A DNA stretch of 26,525 bases from Bacillota bacterium (GCA_030705725.1 JAUZPW010000001.1:1-26525); one strand, 5' to 3'; positions 1 through 7,942 are shown, counted from the stretch's first letter. Translations and numbers: made by a program. Notes: generated from the sequence alone by a model not told the origin.

Positions 1-1289
1 ACTTCTGCCATCACCTTTTCCTCGTCGATGCCGGTTAAAATCCTGTCCTTCATAAGCACTTTACCGTTGCAGACCGTGGTGACGACGTTTCTGCCGGTCA
101 TGCCGAACAAAACATGTCCGTTGCAGTTTCCGCCGTCCATCGGAGTCAGCGGAATATAATCCGAGACTATAACGTCCGCCGCGGCGCCTTCCTTCAGAAT
201 GCCCAGCGGTTTTTCAAAATACCGCCCCGCGATTTTCGCGTTGCCCTCGAAAAGCATCTGCGGAACCTCGGCCCAGGCGGCGTTCGCGTCGCACAGATGG
301 TGCTTGTGCAGGATGTTCGCAACCTTATAAGACTCGGTCATATCATGGGTATAGCCGTCGGTGCCTAACCCCGTCAAAACTCCGTGGTGAACGATTTCCA
401 TCGTGGGCGGGCAGCCGCAGGCGTTTCCCATGTTCGATTCGGGGTTGTGCACCACCATGGTGTCCGTCTCCTTCAGCAGCTCCATCTCGTGCCTGTTTAC
501 GTATATGCAGTGCGCGGTAATGGTTTTCGGCCCCAGCACGCCCAAATCCATAAGCCTGTCGATAATTCTTTTTCCGTAGTGCTTGAGGCAGTGGTGCAGA
601 TCCTCGATACCTTCCGCGACATGGATATGGTAACCGACCCCTTCCGGTTTCTGCGCCGCGCACAGCTCAAGGGTTTCGTCCGAAAGGGTAAAGGAAGCGT
701 GCAGCCCCATCATACCCGCGATCATGCCGTTTCCGTTTTTTAGTGCATGCTTTATAAAATTAGAGTTTTCCTCAACGGCTGCTTTTGCTTTGTCTTTGCC
801 GTCGCGGTCTGACACCTCATAGCAGAGGCATGTCCTCACTCCCATCTCGGAAGCCGCATTCTCAATCGCGGACAGACTGCCCGTTATTTCTCCATAGCTT
901 GCATGATGATCGAAAACCGTAGTTACTCCGTTTTTTATCGAATCAATGTAAGTCGCCCGTGCGCTCTGCCTGGTCTGCTCAAGCGTGAGGTGGCGGTCTA
1001 TATTCCACCACATTCCGTCAAGAATGTCGAGAAAGCCCTTCGGATTGTATCCGCGGATGCTGAGTCCCCTGGCCATGGCGCTGTATATATGCTCGTGAGC
1101 GTTAATAAATGCCGGCATGATAACGCCGCCCCCGGCGTTTATGAAATCTGCCTTCGGAAAGCTTTCCCTTATCTCCTTGGTAGGCCCGACTTTTTTGATT
1201 TCGCACCCTTCAATCGCGACAGCTCCGTCCTCGAGATATGGATTAGACACGTCCCTTGTAACCATTCTCCCGTTTCCGATAATCAGCAT
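1..1289 (-). CDS. ssnA: SsnA family aminohydrolase, 3' end cut by window edge
   Basis: Amidohydrolase-superfamily protein of the SsnA type. About 429 codons are visible and the last few residues lie beyond the left edge. The start ATG (1289-1287) follows GGAGGAG (1298-1304) by 8 bases. The first metal-binding motif PAFINAHEHIYS, with His65 and His67, is seen. Further on are a DHHASYGE stretch, HVAEG, TAHC, and a TGLGTDGYTHDM stretch that supplies the late metal/active-site Asp. SsnA is one of the families that co-occur with selenium-dependent molybdenum hydroxylases, and in E. coli it sits in the purine/urate degradation cluster. Its exact substrate is not settled; hydrolytic deamination or ring opening of a purine-derived intermediate is the expected role. 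It diverges from the regulator at 1492, with a promoter region of about 200 bases between. Family assignment is strong; the reaction is inferred. Confidence 0.92.
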   Translation of the reverse strand, partial: MLIIGNGRMVTRDVSNPYLEDGAVAIEGCEIKKVGPTKEIRESFPKADFINAGGGVIMPAFINAHEHIYSAMARGLSIRGYNPKGFLDILDGMWWNIDRHLTLEQTRQSARATYIDSIKNGVTTVFDHHASYGEITGSLSAIENAASEMGVRTCLCYEVSDRDGKDKAKAAVEENSNFIKHALKNGNGMIAGMMGLHASFTLSDETLELCAAQKPEGVGYHIHVAEGIEDLHHCLKHYGKRIIDRLMDLGVLGPKTITAHCIYVNRHEMELLKETDTMVVHNPESNMGNACGCPPTMEIVHHGVLTGLGTDGYTHDMTESYKVANILHKHHLCDANAAWAEVPQMLFEGNAKIAGRYFEKPLGILKEGAAADVIVSDYIPLTPMDGGNCNGHVLFGMTGRNVVTTVCNGKVLMKDRILTGIDEEKVMAE

Positions 1290-1354
1290 TTAAGGTTCTC
1301 CTCCGCCGTTAATTTATATTTATATAACTTATACGTTCCCACGTTTATATAGTC

Positions 1355-1383
1355 ATACTACCACCCTAAAACCACGATTGCAA
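1355..1383 (-). promoter_or_regulatory. Candidate promoter of ssnA
   Basis: Read on the minus strand, a -35 box TTGCAA (1383-1378) is separated by 17 bases from a -10 box TAGTAT (1360-1355). The -35 box overlaps the small dyad ATTGC-AATA-GCAAT (1377-1390). The predicted start region overlaps a second imperfect dyad, TATACGT-N4-ACGTTTATA (1330-1349). Both are possible operators. No transcript data are available. Confidence 0.5.
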
Positions 1384-1394
1384 TAGCAATATCC

Positions 1395-1428
1395 AAATAT
1401 TTTTAGTATAGCTAAATATTTTTGTATA
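1395..1428. repeat. AT-rich tandem direct repeat in the ssnA/regulator divergent region
   Basis: The 16-mer AAATATTTTTAGTATA (1395-1410) recurs as AAATATTTTTGTATA (1414-1428), differing by one base. The copies are spaced 19 bases apart, close to two helical turns. The pair lies between the two divergent promoters, just upstream of the -35 box of the regulator gene, so it is a candidate binding site for the regulator at 1492. Confidence 0.5.
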
Positions 1429-1434
1429 AAGTTC

Positions 1435-1462
1435 TTGCTTTTCCCTTATTTTGTGTTATGAT
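1435..1462 (+). promoter_or_regulatory. Candidate promoter of the regulator-ygeX-ygeY-ygeW-arcC operon
   Basis: A -35 box TTGCTT (1435-1440), a 16-base spacer and a -10 box TATGAT (1457-1462) lie about 30 bases upstream of the regulator start. This is the only clear promoter seen before the five-gene plus-strand block. The later gaps are short and hold only ribosome binding sites. Confidence 0.55.
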
Positions 1463-1491
1463 GAAGCTGTAATTTGTATAAAGGAGTATTT

Positions 1492-2127
1492 ATGACACCT
1501 ACACTTGACCTTTTAATACAGTTTGCAGACGGAATGTCTAAGCAGTTCGGTCAGGATTGCGAGATCGTTATTCACGATCTCACCCTCCAAAACCTAGAGC
1601 ATTCCATTATTTACATAGTAAACGGCCACGTGACGAACCGTAAACCGGGTGACGGTCCTTCAAAGGTTGTGCTTGAAACCCTGCATAAGGACCCAGACTC
1701 ACTTAAGGACCATATCGGTTATCTGACGCGCACCTCCGACGGGCGGATATTAAAATCCAGCACAATGTATATTCGCGGGGAAGACCGCAGGATACATTAT
1801 ATATTTTCCTTAAATTACGATATTACGGGCCTGCTTGCGGTCGACAGGGCGGTCAAACAGCTGGTCGAATCCGAGCCGCAGGCCGGAAACAAGCAGCCGG
1901 AGCAGATCTTGCAGAACGTAAACGATCTTCTTGACAACCTGATCGAGCAGTCCGTGGCAATGATTGGCAAGCCGGTCGCTCTTATGACGAAGGATGAGAA
2001 AGTCTCCGCGATCCAGTTCTTGAACGACGCGGGTGCCTTTCTGATAACAAAATCCGGAGACAAGGTATCTAAATACTTCGGGATTTCCAAATATACGTTG
2101 TACAGCTACATTGACGTTAATAAATAA
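1492..2127 (+). CDS. YheO/DauR-type PAS and helix-turn-helix regulator
   Basis: A 211-residue DNA-binding regulator. The N-terminal half (about residues 5-115) reads as a YheO-like PAS domain, with DCEIVIHDLT and a GYLTRTSDGRILKSSTMYIR stretch. The C-terminal part (about 150-208) reads as a DauR-type HTH, ending KYFGISKYTLYSYI. The start ATG follows AAAGGAG (1480-1486) with a 5-base spacer; a TTG 18 bases upstream has no such site and is rejected. In characterised relatives such as DauR this architecture controls amino-acid catabolic operons. It is the first gene of the ygeX operon and diverges from ssnA, so it most likely controls both in response to a purine- or diaminopropionate-derived signal. 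The ligand and the sign of regulation are not visible in the sequence. Confidence 0.88.
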   Translation: MTPTLDLLIQFADGMSKQFGQDCEIVIHDLTLQNLEHSIIYIVNGHVTNRKPGDGPSKVVLETLHKDPDSLKDHIGYLTRTSDGRILKSSTMYIRGEDRRIHYIFSLNYDITGLLAVDRAVKQLVESEPQAGNKQPEQILQNVNDLLDNLIEQSVAMIGKPVALMTKDEKVSAIQFLNDAGAFLITKSGDKVSKYFGISKYTLYSYIDVNK

Positions 2128-2141
2128 GGGGGATTTTTTTG

Positions 2142-3353
2142 ATGTGCGAGCCCATAAAATGGGTAGAAAACAAAATGCCTAAGACTGAAGACAAAGAGCT
2201 TCAGGTCATGAAACTTGACGAGATAGAAAAAGCCAGGGCTTTTCACAGGAGTTTTCCCGAGTACAGCGAAACTCCTTTGGCGAAGCTTGATCATATGGCG
2301 TCTTTTCTCGGCCTTAAAGAGGTTTATGTTAAAGACGAATCCTACCGTTTCGGACTGAACGCTTTTAAAGTCCTCGGCGGCTCATACGCAATGGCCCGTT
2401 ACATAGCACAGAAAACGGGAAAAGACGTTTCAGAGCTTCCCTTCAGCGTTCTCAGCTCCGACGAGCTCCGCAAAGAGTTCGGCCAGGCCACTTTCTTTAC
2501 GGCAACCGACGGAAACCACGGCCGCGGCGTCGCGTGGTCGGCGAATAAGCTGAAGCAAAAGGCCGTCGTACTTATGCCTAAAGGCACGACTAAGACCCGC
2601 CTGCTCAACATTCAGAAGGAAAACGCGACCGTGACGATTGAGGACGCAAACTATGACGAATGCGTCAGAATGGCGGCAGCGGCTGCCGAAAAGACAAAGA
2701 ACGGCGTTATGGTTCAGGACACCGCGTGGGACGGTTACGAGGAGATTCCCTCGTGGATTATGCAGGGCTACGGCACCATGGCGATGGAAGCGGACGAGCA
2801 GCTTAAAGAATATGGCTGCCGGCGCCCCACGCATGTGTTTGTTCAGGCGGGCGTCGGTTCCCTTGCCGGTGCCGTCACCGGTTACTTTATGAACCGTTAT
2901 CCTGAAAATCCCCCTACAGTGGTCGTTGTTGAGGCCGAGGCGGCCGCCTGCCTGTATAAGGGAGCCTTAGCGGGCGACGGAAAAATCAGAATAGTCGACG
3001 GAGATATGGAGACTATTATGGCCGGCCTTGCCTGCGGCGAGCCTAATACGATTTCCTGGGATATACTTAAAAACCATGTGCGTGTTTTCACATCCTGCCC
3101 CGACTGGGTTTCAGCCAAGGGAATGAGGATGCTTTCCGCTCCCATTAAAGGCGATCCCCAGGTTGTTTCCGGCGAATCCGGAGCCGTCTCCATGGGGCTT
3201 TTGAGCTCGATTATGAAATCCGACGAGCTCAGAGGCTTAAAAGAGGCCCTCGGCCTCAACTCAGATTCAAGGGTGCTTATGTTTTCCACAGAAGGCGACA
3301 CAGACCCGGACCGTTACAAGTCCATCGTCTGGGACGCTGAAAAGTGTTTATAA
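2142..3353 (+). CDS. ygeX: 2,3-diaminopropionate ammonia-lyase
   Basis: A 403-residue PLP enzyme of the tryptophan synthase beta fold. It converts 2,3-diaminopropionate to pyruvate and two ammonia. The PLP lysine is Lys76 in FGLNAFKVLGG. Asp123 in TATDGNHG and Asp193 in VQDTAWDGY match the catalytic aspartates known for the E. coli enzyme. A glycine-rich phosphate-binding loop (QAGVGSLAGA) and a late FSTEGDTD segment fit as well. Length is close to the 398-residue E. coli protein. The ATG at 2142 is preferred over the TTG at 2139 because AAGGGGG (2126-2132) is well spaced for it. It lies 14 bases after the regulator gene. In gut bacteria this gene marks the anaerobic urate/purine degradation cluster, where it forms the carbon outlet to pyruvate. 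Confidence 0.96.
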   Translation: MCEPIKWVENKMPKTEDKELQVMKLDEIEKARAFHRSFPEYSETPLAKLDHMASFLGLKEVYVKDESYRFGLNAFKVLGGSYAMARYIAQKTGKDVSELPFSVLSSDELRKEFGQATFFTATDGNHGRGVAWSANKLKQKAVVLMPKGTTKTRLLNIQKENATVTIEDANYDECVRMAAAAAEKTKNGVMVQDTAWDGYEEIPSWIMQGYGTMAMEADEQLKEYGCRRPTHVFVQAGVGSLAGAVTGYFMNRYPENPPTVVVVEAEAAACLYKGALAGDGKIRIVDGDMETIMAGLACGEPNTISWDILKNHVRVFTSCPDWVSAKGMRMLSAPIKGDPQVVSGESGAVSMGLLSSIMKSDELRGLKEALGLNSDSRVLMFSTEGDTDPDRYKSIVWDAEKCL

Positions 3354-3368
3354 ATGGAGGGTTAAAGA

Positions 3369-4562
3369 ATGGATTTTGCAAAAATCAAGGAAGCCGCAAA
3401 GTACTATGAAAAGGATATGACAAAGTTTCTCCGCGATCTTGTGCGCATCCCTGGCGAAAGCTGCGGCGAGGAAGGGCATATCAACAGGATCGCCAAGGAA
3501 ATGAAAGCCCTTGGGTTTGATAAAGTCGAAATTGATCCTATGGGCAACGTTCTTGGCTATATGGGCACCGGCAAAACTCTTATCGGCTTCGACGGGCATA
3601 TCGATACCGTAGGAATCGGGAACATGGATAACTGGGAATTCGATCCTTACGAGGGATATGAAAACGACACTGAGATCGGCGGCCGCGGTTCCTCAGACCA
3701 GCTCGGCGGCATCGTTTCAGCGGTTTACGGAGCCAAAATAATGAAGGACCTCGGTCTTTTAAGCGACAAATACACTGTGCTCGTAACGGGCACGGTTCAG
3801 GAAGAAGACTGCGACGGTCTTTGCTGGCAGTATATAATCAACGAGGATAAGGTAAAGCCTGAATTCGTTGTAATCACCGAACCAACTGACGGAAACATCT
3901 ACCGCGGCCAGCGCGGGCGCATGGAGATCCGCGTCGACGTAAAGGGCGTGTCCTGCCACGGCTCGGCCCCCGAGCGCGGAGACAATGCGATATATAAAAT
4001 GGCGGATATTCTTCAGGAAGTGCGCGGCTTAAACGACAAGCTTCACTATGATCCGTTTCTGGGCAAAGGCACTCTTGCCGTTTCAGAAATTTTCTTTACG
4101 TCTCCCTCAAGATGCGCCGTTGCGGACAGCTGCGCAATCTCGATAGACCGCCGTCTTACGCACGGTGAGACATATGAGAGTGCTCTCGACGAAATTTCCG
4201 CCCTGCCTTCCGTAAAAAAATACGGCGCCAAGGTCAGCATGTATTCCTATGACAGGCCGAGCTATAAAAATCTCGTATACCCGACGAGCTGCTTCTTCCC
4301 GACATGGGTAATTCCTGAGGACCATCCCGCGACGATCGCGATGACGGAGGCTTACAAGGGCATGTTCGGCGAGCCCAAAGTCGACAAATGGACCTTCTCA
4401 ACAAACGGCGTTTCCATTATGGGCCGCTTCAATATTCCCTGCATAGGCTTCGGCCCCGGCAAGGAAGCTCAGGCGCATGCGCCGAACGAAAGAACCTGGA
4501 AAGCGGATCTGGTCAAGTGCGCCGCGGTATATGCCGCGCTGCCGTCCCTTTACTGCAAATAA
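3369..4562 (+). CDS. ygeY: YgeY family M20 metallohydrolase
   Basis: A 397-residue M20-family (ArgE/DapE/carboxypeptidase G2-like) hydrolase. The first metal motif is DGHIDTV, with His77 and Asp79. The bridging Asp lies in GRGSSDQLGG, the general-base Glu pair in QEEDCDG, a further ligand in TEPTDG, and the dimerisation-domain histidine in CHGSAPERGDNA. The start is fixed by GGAGG (3356-3360) 8 bases before the ATG. The YgeY subfamily is linked by phylogenetic profile to selenium-dependent hydroxylases and is found beside ygeX. By family chemistry it should cleave an amide, ureido or acyl group from an amino acid. In this operon the likely role is releasing diaminopropionate or a precursor for YgeX, which is inference. 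Substrate unproven. Confidence 0.93.
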   Translation: MDFAKIKEAAKYYEKDMTKFLRDLVRIPGESCGEEGHINRIAKEMKALGFDKVEIDPMGNVLGYMGTGKTLIGFDGHIDTVGIGNMDNWEFDPYEGYENDTEIGGRGSSDQLGGIVSAVYGAKIMKDLGLLSDKYTVLVTGTVQEEDCDGLCWQYIINEDKVKPEFVVITEPTDGNIYRGQRGRMEIRVDVKGVSCHGSAPERGDNAIYKMADILQEVRGLNDKLHYDPFLGKGTLAVSEIFFTSPSRCAVADSCAISIDRRLTHGETYESALDEISALPSVKKYGAKVSMYSYDRPSYKNLVYPTSCFFPTWVIPEDHPATIAMTEAYKGMFGEPKVDKWTFSTNGVSIMGRFNIPCIGFGPGKEAQAHAPNERTWKADLVKCAAVYAALPSLYCK

Positions 4563-4586
4563 AATTAATATAAAAGGAGCGGAAAA

Positions 4587-5780
4587 ATGAACACATTAAA
4601 AGATTATATCGGAAAGCTCAATACTCTCAAACTCAGCAATATGTACGACAACGATTTTTTCCTTACCTGGGAAAAGACGGATGACGAACTCCAGGCGGTC
4701 TGGACCGTGGCGGACGCTCTCCGCTGCCTCCGTGAAAACAATATTTCGACAAAAGTCTTCGACAGCGGGCTCGGAATCTCCCTGTTCCGCGACAATTCCA
4801 CCCGCACGCGTTTTTCATTCTCATCCGCCTGCAACCTTCTCGGGCTTGAGGTTCAGGACCTTGACGAAGGAAAATCCCAGATCGCTCACGGCGAGACCGT
4901 AAGGGAAACCGCCAACATGATCTCCTTTATGGCCGACGTCATCGGCATCCGCGACGACATGTATATAGGCAAGGGCAACACCTATATGAGAAACGTTTCG
5001 AAGGCTGTCCGCGAGGGAAACCGTGACGGAGTCCTTGAGCAAAGGCCCACTCTCGTAAACCTTCAGTGCGACATCGACCACCCGACCCAGTGCATGGCCG
5101 ATCTGCTTCACGTCATACATGAGTTCGGCGGAATTAAGAACCTTAAAGGAAAAAAGCTCGCGATGTCCTGGGCGTACTCGCCATCATACGGCAAGCCGCT
5201 GTCCGTTCCTCAGGGCGTAATCGGCCTGATGACCCGCATGGGCATGGATGTCGTCCTCGCTCACCCGGAAGGCTACGAAGTAATGCCGGAGGTTGAGGAA
5301 ATCGCAAAGAACAACGCCGCAAAATCAGGCGGCTCGTTCAGAAAAACCAACAATATGGCCGACGCCTTCAAGGATGCCGATATAGTATATCCGAAGAGCT
5401 GGGCTCCCTTCGCCGCTATGGAAAAGCGCACGGCGCTTTACGGCGACGGCGATATGGACGGCATCAAGAAGCTTGAAAAAGAGCTCCTCGCACAGAACGC
5501 GGATCATAAAGACTGGGCCTGCACCGAGGAACTGATGAAAACAACGAAAAACGGAAGCGCGCTTTACCTGCACTGCCTGCCCGCCGACATCTCCGGCGTA
5601 AGCTGCAAAGAGGGCGAAGTCGACGCGTCGGTATTCGACCGCTACCGCGTTCCCCTTTATAAACAGGCCAGCTTTAAGCCCTATGTAATTGCCGCGATGA
5701 TATTCCTGAGCAAATTCAATGACCCGGCTGCTCTCCTCAAAAAGCTCGAAGACAGAGGCACGCGCAGGATATTTGAATAA
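4587..5780 (+). CDS. ygeW: Knotted carbamoyltransferase YgeW
   Basis: A 397-residue member of the aspartate/ornithine carbamoyltransferase superfamily. The carbamoyl-phosphate loop is FRDNSTRTRFSF (Ser71-Thr72-Arg73-Thr74-Arg75). A second carbamoyl-phosphate segment is IDHPTQCMADLLH, and LHCLPADI is the usual HCLP motif. YgeW proteins carry a C-terminal knot like the acetylornithine-type transcarbamylases and have no established amino acceptor. The ATG has AAGGAG upstream. It is followed directly by a carbamate kinase. The pair suggests phosphorolysis of a carbamoylated (ureido) intermediate to carbamoyl phosphate, then ATP recovery, by analogy with arginine deiminase and allantoin pathways. 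The pairing is seen; the direction of the reaction is inferred. Confidence 0.95.
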   Translation: MNTLKDYIGKLNTLKLSNMYDNDFFLTWEKTDDELQAVWTVADALRCLRENNISTKVFDSGLGISLFRDNSTRTRFSFSSACNLLGLEVQDLDEGKSQIAHGETVRETANMISFMADVIGIRDDMYIGKGNTYMRNVSKAVREGNRDGVLEQRPTLVNLQCDIDHPTQCMADLLHVIHEFGGIKNLKGKKLAMSWAYSPSYGKPLSVPQGVIGLMTRMGMDVVLAHPEGYEVMPEVEEIAKNNAAKSGGSFRKTNNMADAFKDADIVYPKSWAPFAAMEKRTALYGDGDMDGIKKLEKELLAQNADHKDWACTEELMKTTKNGSALYLHCLPADISGVSCKEGEVDASVFDRYRVPLYKQASFKPYVIAAMIFLSKFNDPAALLKKLEDRGTRRIFE

Positions 5781-5803
5781 GCCGTTCCGGGGAGGAAAAC
5801 CGC

Positions 5804-6748
5804 TTGGAAAAGTCAAAACGAATAGTCATAGCCCTCGGCGGAAACGCGCTCGGCAACACGCTTCCCGAGCAGATGAAGGCAGTTAAAATTACATCCCGCG
5901 CTATTGTGGACCTTATAGAGGAAGGCTGCGAGGTTGTGGTGGTTCACGGAAACGGTCCGCAGGTTGGCATGATAAACAACGCAATGACAGCCCTTTCGAG
6001 GGAAGATCCTTCCCAACCCAATACGCCGCTTTCCGTATGCGTCGCCATGAGCCAGGCTTATATCGGCTACGACCTTCAGAACGCGCTGCGCGAGGAGCTT
6101 TATAACCGTAATATCTACAATATACCCGTGGCGACGATGGTAACGCAGATGCGCGTCGACGAAAACGATCCCGCGTTTTTGAACCCGTCAAAGCCTATCG
6201 GTCATTTTATGACCCTTGAGCAGGCTAAAGTCGCCGAAGAAAAGTACGGTTACATTATAAAAGAGGACTCCGGACGAGGCTACCGCCGTGTGGTCGCCTC
6301 GCCGAAGCCCGCGGAAATAATCGAATTAGGCGCTATACGCACGCTCGTCGATTCGGGACAGCTGGTTATCGCCTGCGGAGGCGGCGGCATTCCCGTCATG
6401 CTTAAAGGCAACCATTTGAGAGGTGCCAGCGCCGTAATAGACAAGGATCACGCCAGCTGTCTGTTAGCCGAAGAGCTTGACGCGGATTATCTTATTATAT
6501 TGACCGCCGTCGAGAAGGTGGCGATAAACTTCAAAAAGCCGGATGAAAAACAGCTTGACGACATCTCGGTCGAAGAAGCCCAAAGATACATAAAAGAAGG
6601 ACACTTCGCGCCCGGTTCGATGCTCCCGAAGGTAGAGGCGTCGGTTCGCTTCGCTTCCTCCAAGCCCGGCCGCACAGCGCTAATAACGCTGCTTGAAAAA
6701 GCTAAAGACGGAATAAACGGCAAAACCGGAACCAGAATACATCTTTAA
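5804..6748 (+). CDS. arcC: Carbamate kinase (YqeA/ArcC type)
   Basis: A 314-residue amino-acid-kinase-fold enzyme that makes ATP from carbamoyl phosphate and ADP, releasing carbamate. Diagnostic segments are VIALGGNALG at the N terminus, VVVHGNGPQVG, ACGGGGIPV, VIDKDHASCLLA and the LPKVEA motif near the C terminus. It starts with TTG at 5804; GGGGAGG (5789-5795) sits 8 bases upstream and no suitable ATG is nearby. The gap to ygeW is 23 bases. It probably supplies the substrate-level phosphorylation step that makes purine nitrogen breakdown pay. The gene is the last of the plus-strand block and is followed by a long perfect hairpin. Confidence 0.95.
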   Translation: MEKSKRIVIALGGNALGNTLPEQMKAVKITSRAIVDLIEEGCEVVVVHGNGPQVGMINNAMTALSREDPSQPNTPLSVCVAMSQAYIGYDLQNALREELYNRNIYNIPVATMVTQMRVDENDPAFLNPSKPIGHFMTLEQAKVAEEKYGYIIKEDSGRGYRRVVASPKPAEIIELGAIRTLVDSGQLVIACGGGGIPVMLKGNHLRGASAVIDKDHASCLLAEELDADYLIILTAVEKVAINFKKPDEKQLDDISVEEAQRYIKEGHFAPGSMLPKVEASVRFASSKPGRTALITLLEKAKDGINGKTGTRIHL

Positions 6749-6752
6749 TAAT

Positions 6753-6802
6753 AAGCATAACCAAAGGGGGCTGCATTTTGCAAGCCCCCTTTGGTTATGC
6801 TT
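6753..6802. terminator. 20-bp perfect inverted repeat between convergent genes
   Basis: AAGCATAACCAAAGGGGGCT (6753-6772) is followed, after a 10-base loop, by its exact complement (6783-6802). It lies between the carbamate kinase stop and the stop of the convergent LysR gene, so it probably ends or protects both transcripts. There is no U-tract on either side, so it is not a textbook intrinsic terminator. Confidence 0.7.
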
Positions 6803-6853
6803 ACGCCGAATCTGCTTATATGCCGGCTCTGACTATATTGTTAGTTAAGGAAA

Positions 6854-7753
6854 TCAAAGCATTTCCCGCTTAGGATATTCTTTCAGAAAAAGAATAAAAT
6901 CCGACGTATTCTTTGGCAAATACCGATTCTCCATATATACGATATAGAGGTTTCTGATTAATTTGTACTTTCCAAGCGGAAAGATCATCAGCAGACCTTG
7001 CTGTTCAAGCTGCTCAACCATTCTGCGCGAAATGATCGAAATGCCAATGCCTTGTATAATGCACTGCCGGAGCGCGTCGGCATCGTTTAAGTAAACGATT
7101 ATATTCAGTTTATCAATGGATATGTTGAGGCCCGATAAAAAGCGCTCGGTTTCCAATTTTGTTCCGGAACTGCCTGTCCGCATGATAAACGGCTCTTTTA
7201 ATAGCTCGTCAAAAGAACAGCCTGCCTGAAGCATCCGTTGATAATGGGCTGTATTCGGTGCGGCAATGACCAATTCATCAAGGACAAAGGGCTCAAACAC
7301 ACAGTCGGATTCTGCGGTCGTTCCGACAATGCCGACATCAATATTTCCGTCTTTAACCTTCTGGATAATTTCCATACTGTCGGATTGATAAATGTGAAAA
7401 TGCAATTCCGGTGCCTTATGATGGTAGTCGGATAAGATCCCGGGTAAAACACATTGTCCAGGGACTGATGAAACACCGAGAAAAAGCTCTTTCTTATAGT
7501 CATCTGAAAGCTCATGAACAGCCTTATTCCGAAGATGAAGGATGTTGACTGCATATTCATACAGTCGCTGCCCGTCTGCGGTAATTTCAAATTCCTTCGT
7601 TGTCCGTTTAATCAGCCTGACCTTTAATTCCTTCTCCAATGAACGAATATGCGCGCTTATCGTAGGTTGCGTAAGATAGAGCTTTTCAGCTGCGGCTGAA
7701 AAGCTCTTATTCTCAACTGTATAAGCAAATGCTTCCAACTGGTGAAAATCCAT
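6854..7753 (-). CDS. LysR family regulator, resembles the selenium-metabolism-associated subgroup
   Basis: A 299-residue LysR-type transcriptional regulator. The N-terminal winged helix reads MDFHQLEAFAYTVENKSFS and LTQPTISAHIRSLEKEL, followed by the usual effector-binding domain. GAAGG lies 7 bases upstream of the ATG. The opening residues resemble those of LysR regulators found near selenium-utilisation genes; this is recalled similarity, not a search result. It diverges from the operon starting at 8015, the normal arrangement for a LysR protein and its target. The 260-base gap contains a 7-bp-arm dyad next to a candidate lysR promoter. It likely controls the reductase/activase/desulfurase operon and itself. 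The effector is unknown. Confidence 0.9.
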   Translation of the reverse strand: MDFHQLEAFAYTVENKSFSAAAEKLYLTQPTISAHIRSLEKELKVRLIKRTTKEFEITADGQRLYEYAVNILHLRNKAVHELSDDYKKELFLGVSSVPGQCVLPGILSDYHHKAPELHFHIYQSDSMEIIQKVKDGNIDVGIVGTTAESDCVFEPFVLDELVIAAPNTAHYQRMLQAGCSFDELLKEPFIMRTGSSGTKLETERFLSGLNISIDKLNIIVYLNDADALRQCIIQGIGISIISRRMVEQLEQQGLLMIFPLGKYKLIRNLYIVYMENRYLPKNTSDFILFLKEYPKREML

Positions 7754-7809
7754 AACAAAACCTTCAAATTAAATCAACTGTTTCTTAACTTGAGTATATT
7801 ATATTTTTA

Positions 7810-7836
7810 TTTATAGAAAAAATCAATAAATGTCAA
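7810..7836 (-). promoter_or_regulatory. Candidate lysR promoter
   Basis: On the minus strand a perfect -35 box TTGACA (7836-7831) is followed by TATAAA (7815-7810) at 15 bases. The spacer is short; a TAAATA at 17 bases is an alternative -10. The -35 box lies 6 bases from the dyad at 7843-7864, which would allow autoregulation. Confidence 0.45.
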
Positions 7837-7842
7837 ATAAAG

Positions 7843-7864
7843 ATGTGAATTATCAATTTCACAT
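7843..7864. promoter_or_regulatory. Dyad operator candidate, ATGTGAA-N8-TTCACAT
   Basis: A perfect 7-bp inverted repeat with an 8-base centre lies between lysR and the divergent operon. It is the only strong dyad in this 260-base gap. The arm spacing differs from CRP (TGTGA-N6-TCACA), so a LysR-type site is the simpler reading. Confidence 0.5.
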
Positions 7865-7913
7865 AGAAAGAACGGCATGCTATCATTAAATAGATTGTGT
7901 GATTATTTTTTTG

Positions 7914-7942
7914 TTGATAGCAACGGGCCTTTTTTACATATA
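7914..7942 (+). promoter_or_regulatory. Weak candidate promoter of the double-cubane operon
   Basis: TTGATA (7914-7919), a 17-base spacer and CATATA (7937-7942) precede the gene at 8015. The leader that follows could pair CGGGCC (7924-7929) with GGCCCG near 7967, giving a loop of about 37 bases. The boxes are poor, as is common for activator-dependent promoters. Confidence 0.3.

Noticed and set aside
7844..7863. CRP-type site TGTGA...TCACA
   Set aside because: The half-sites are separated by 10 bases instead of 6, so it does not fit CRP spacing.
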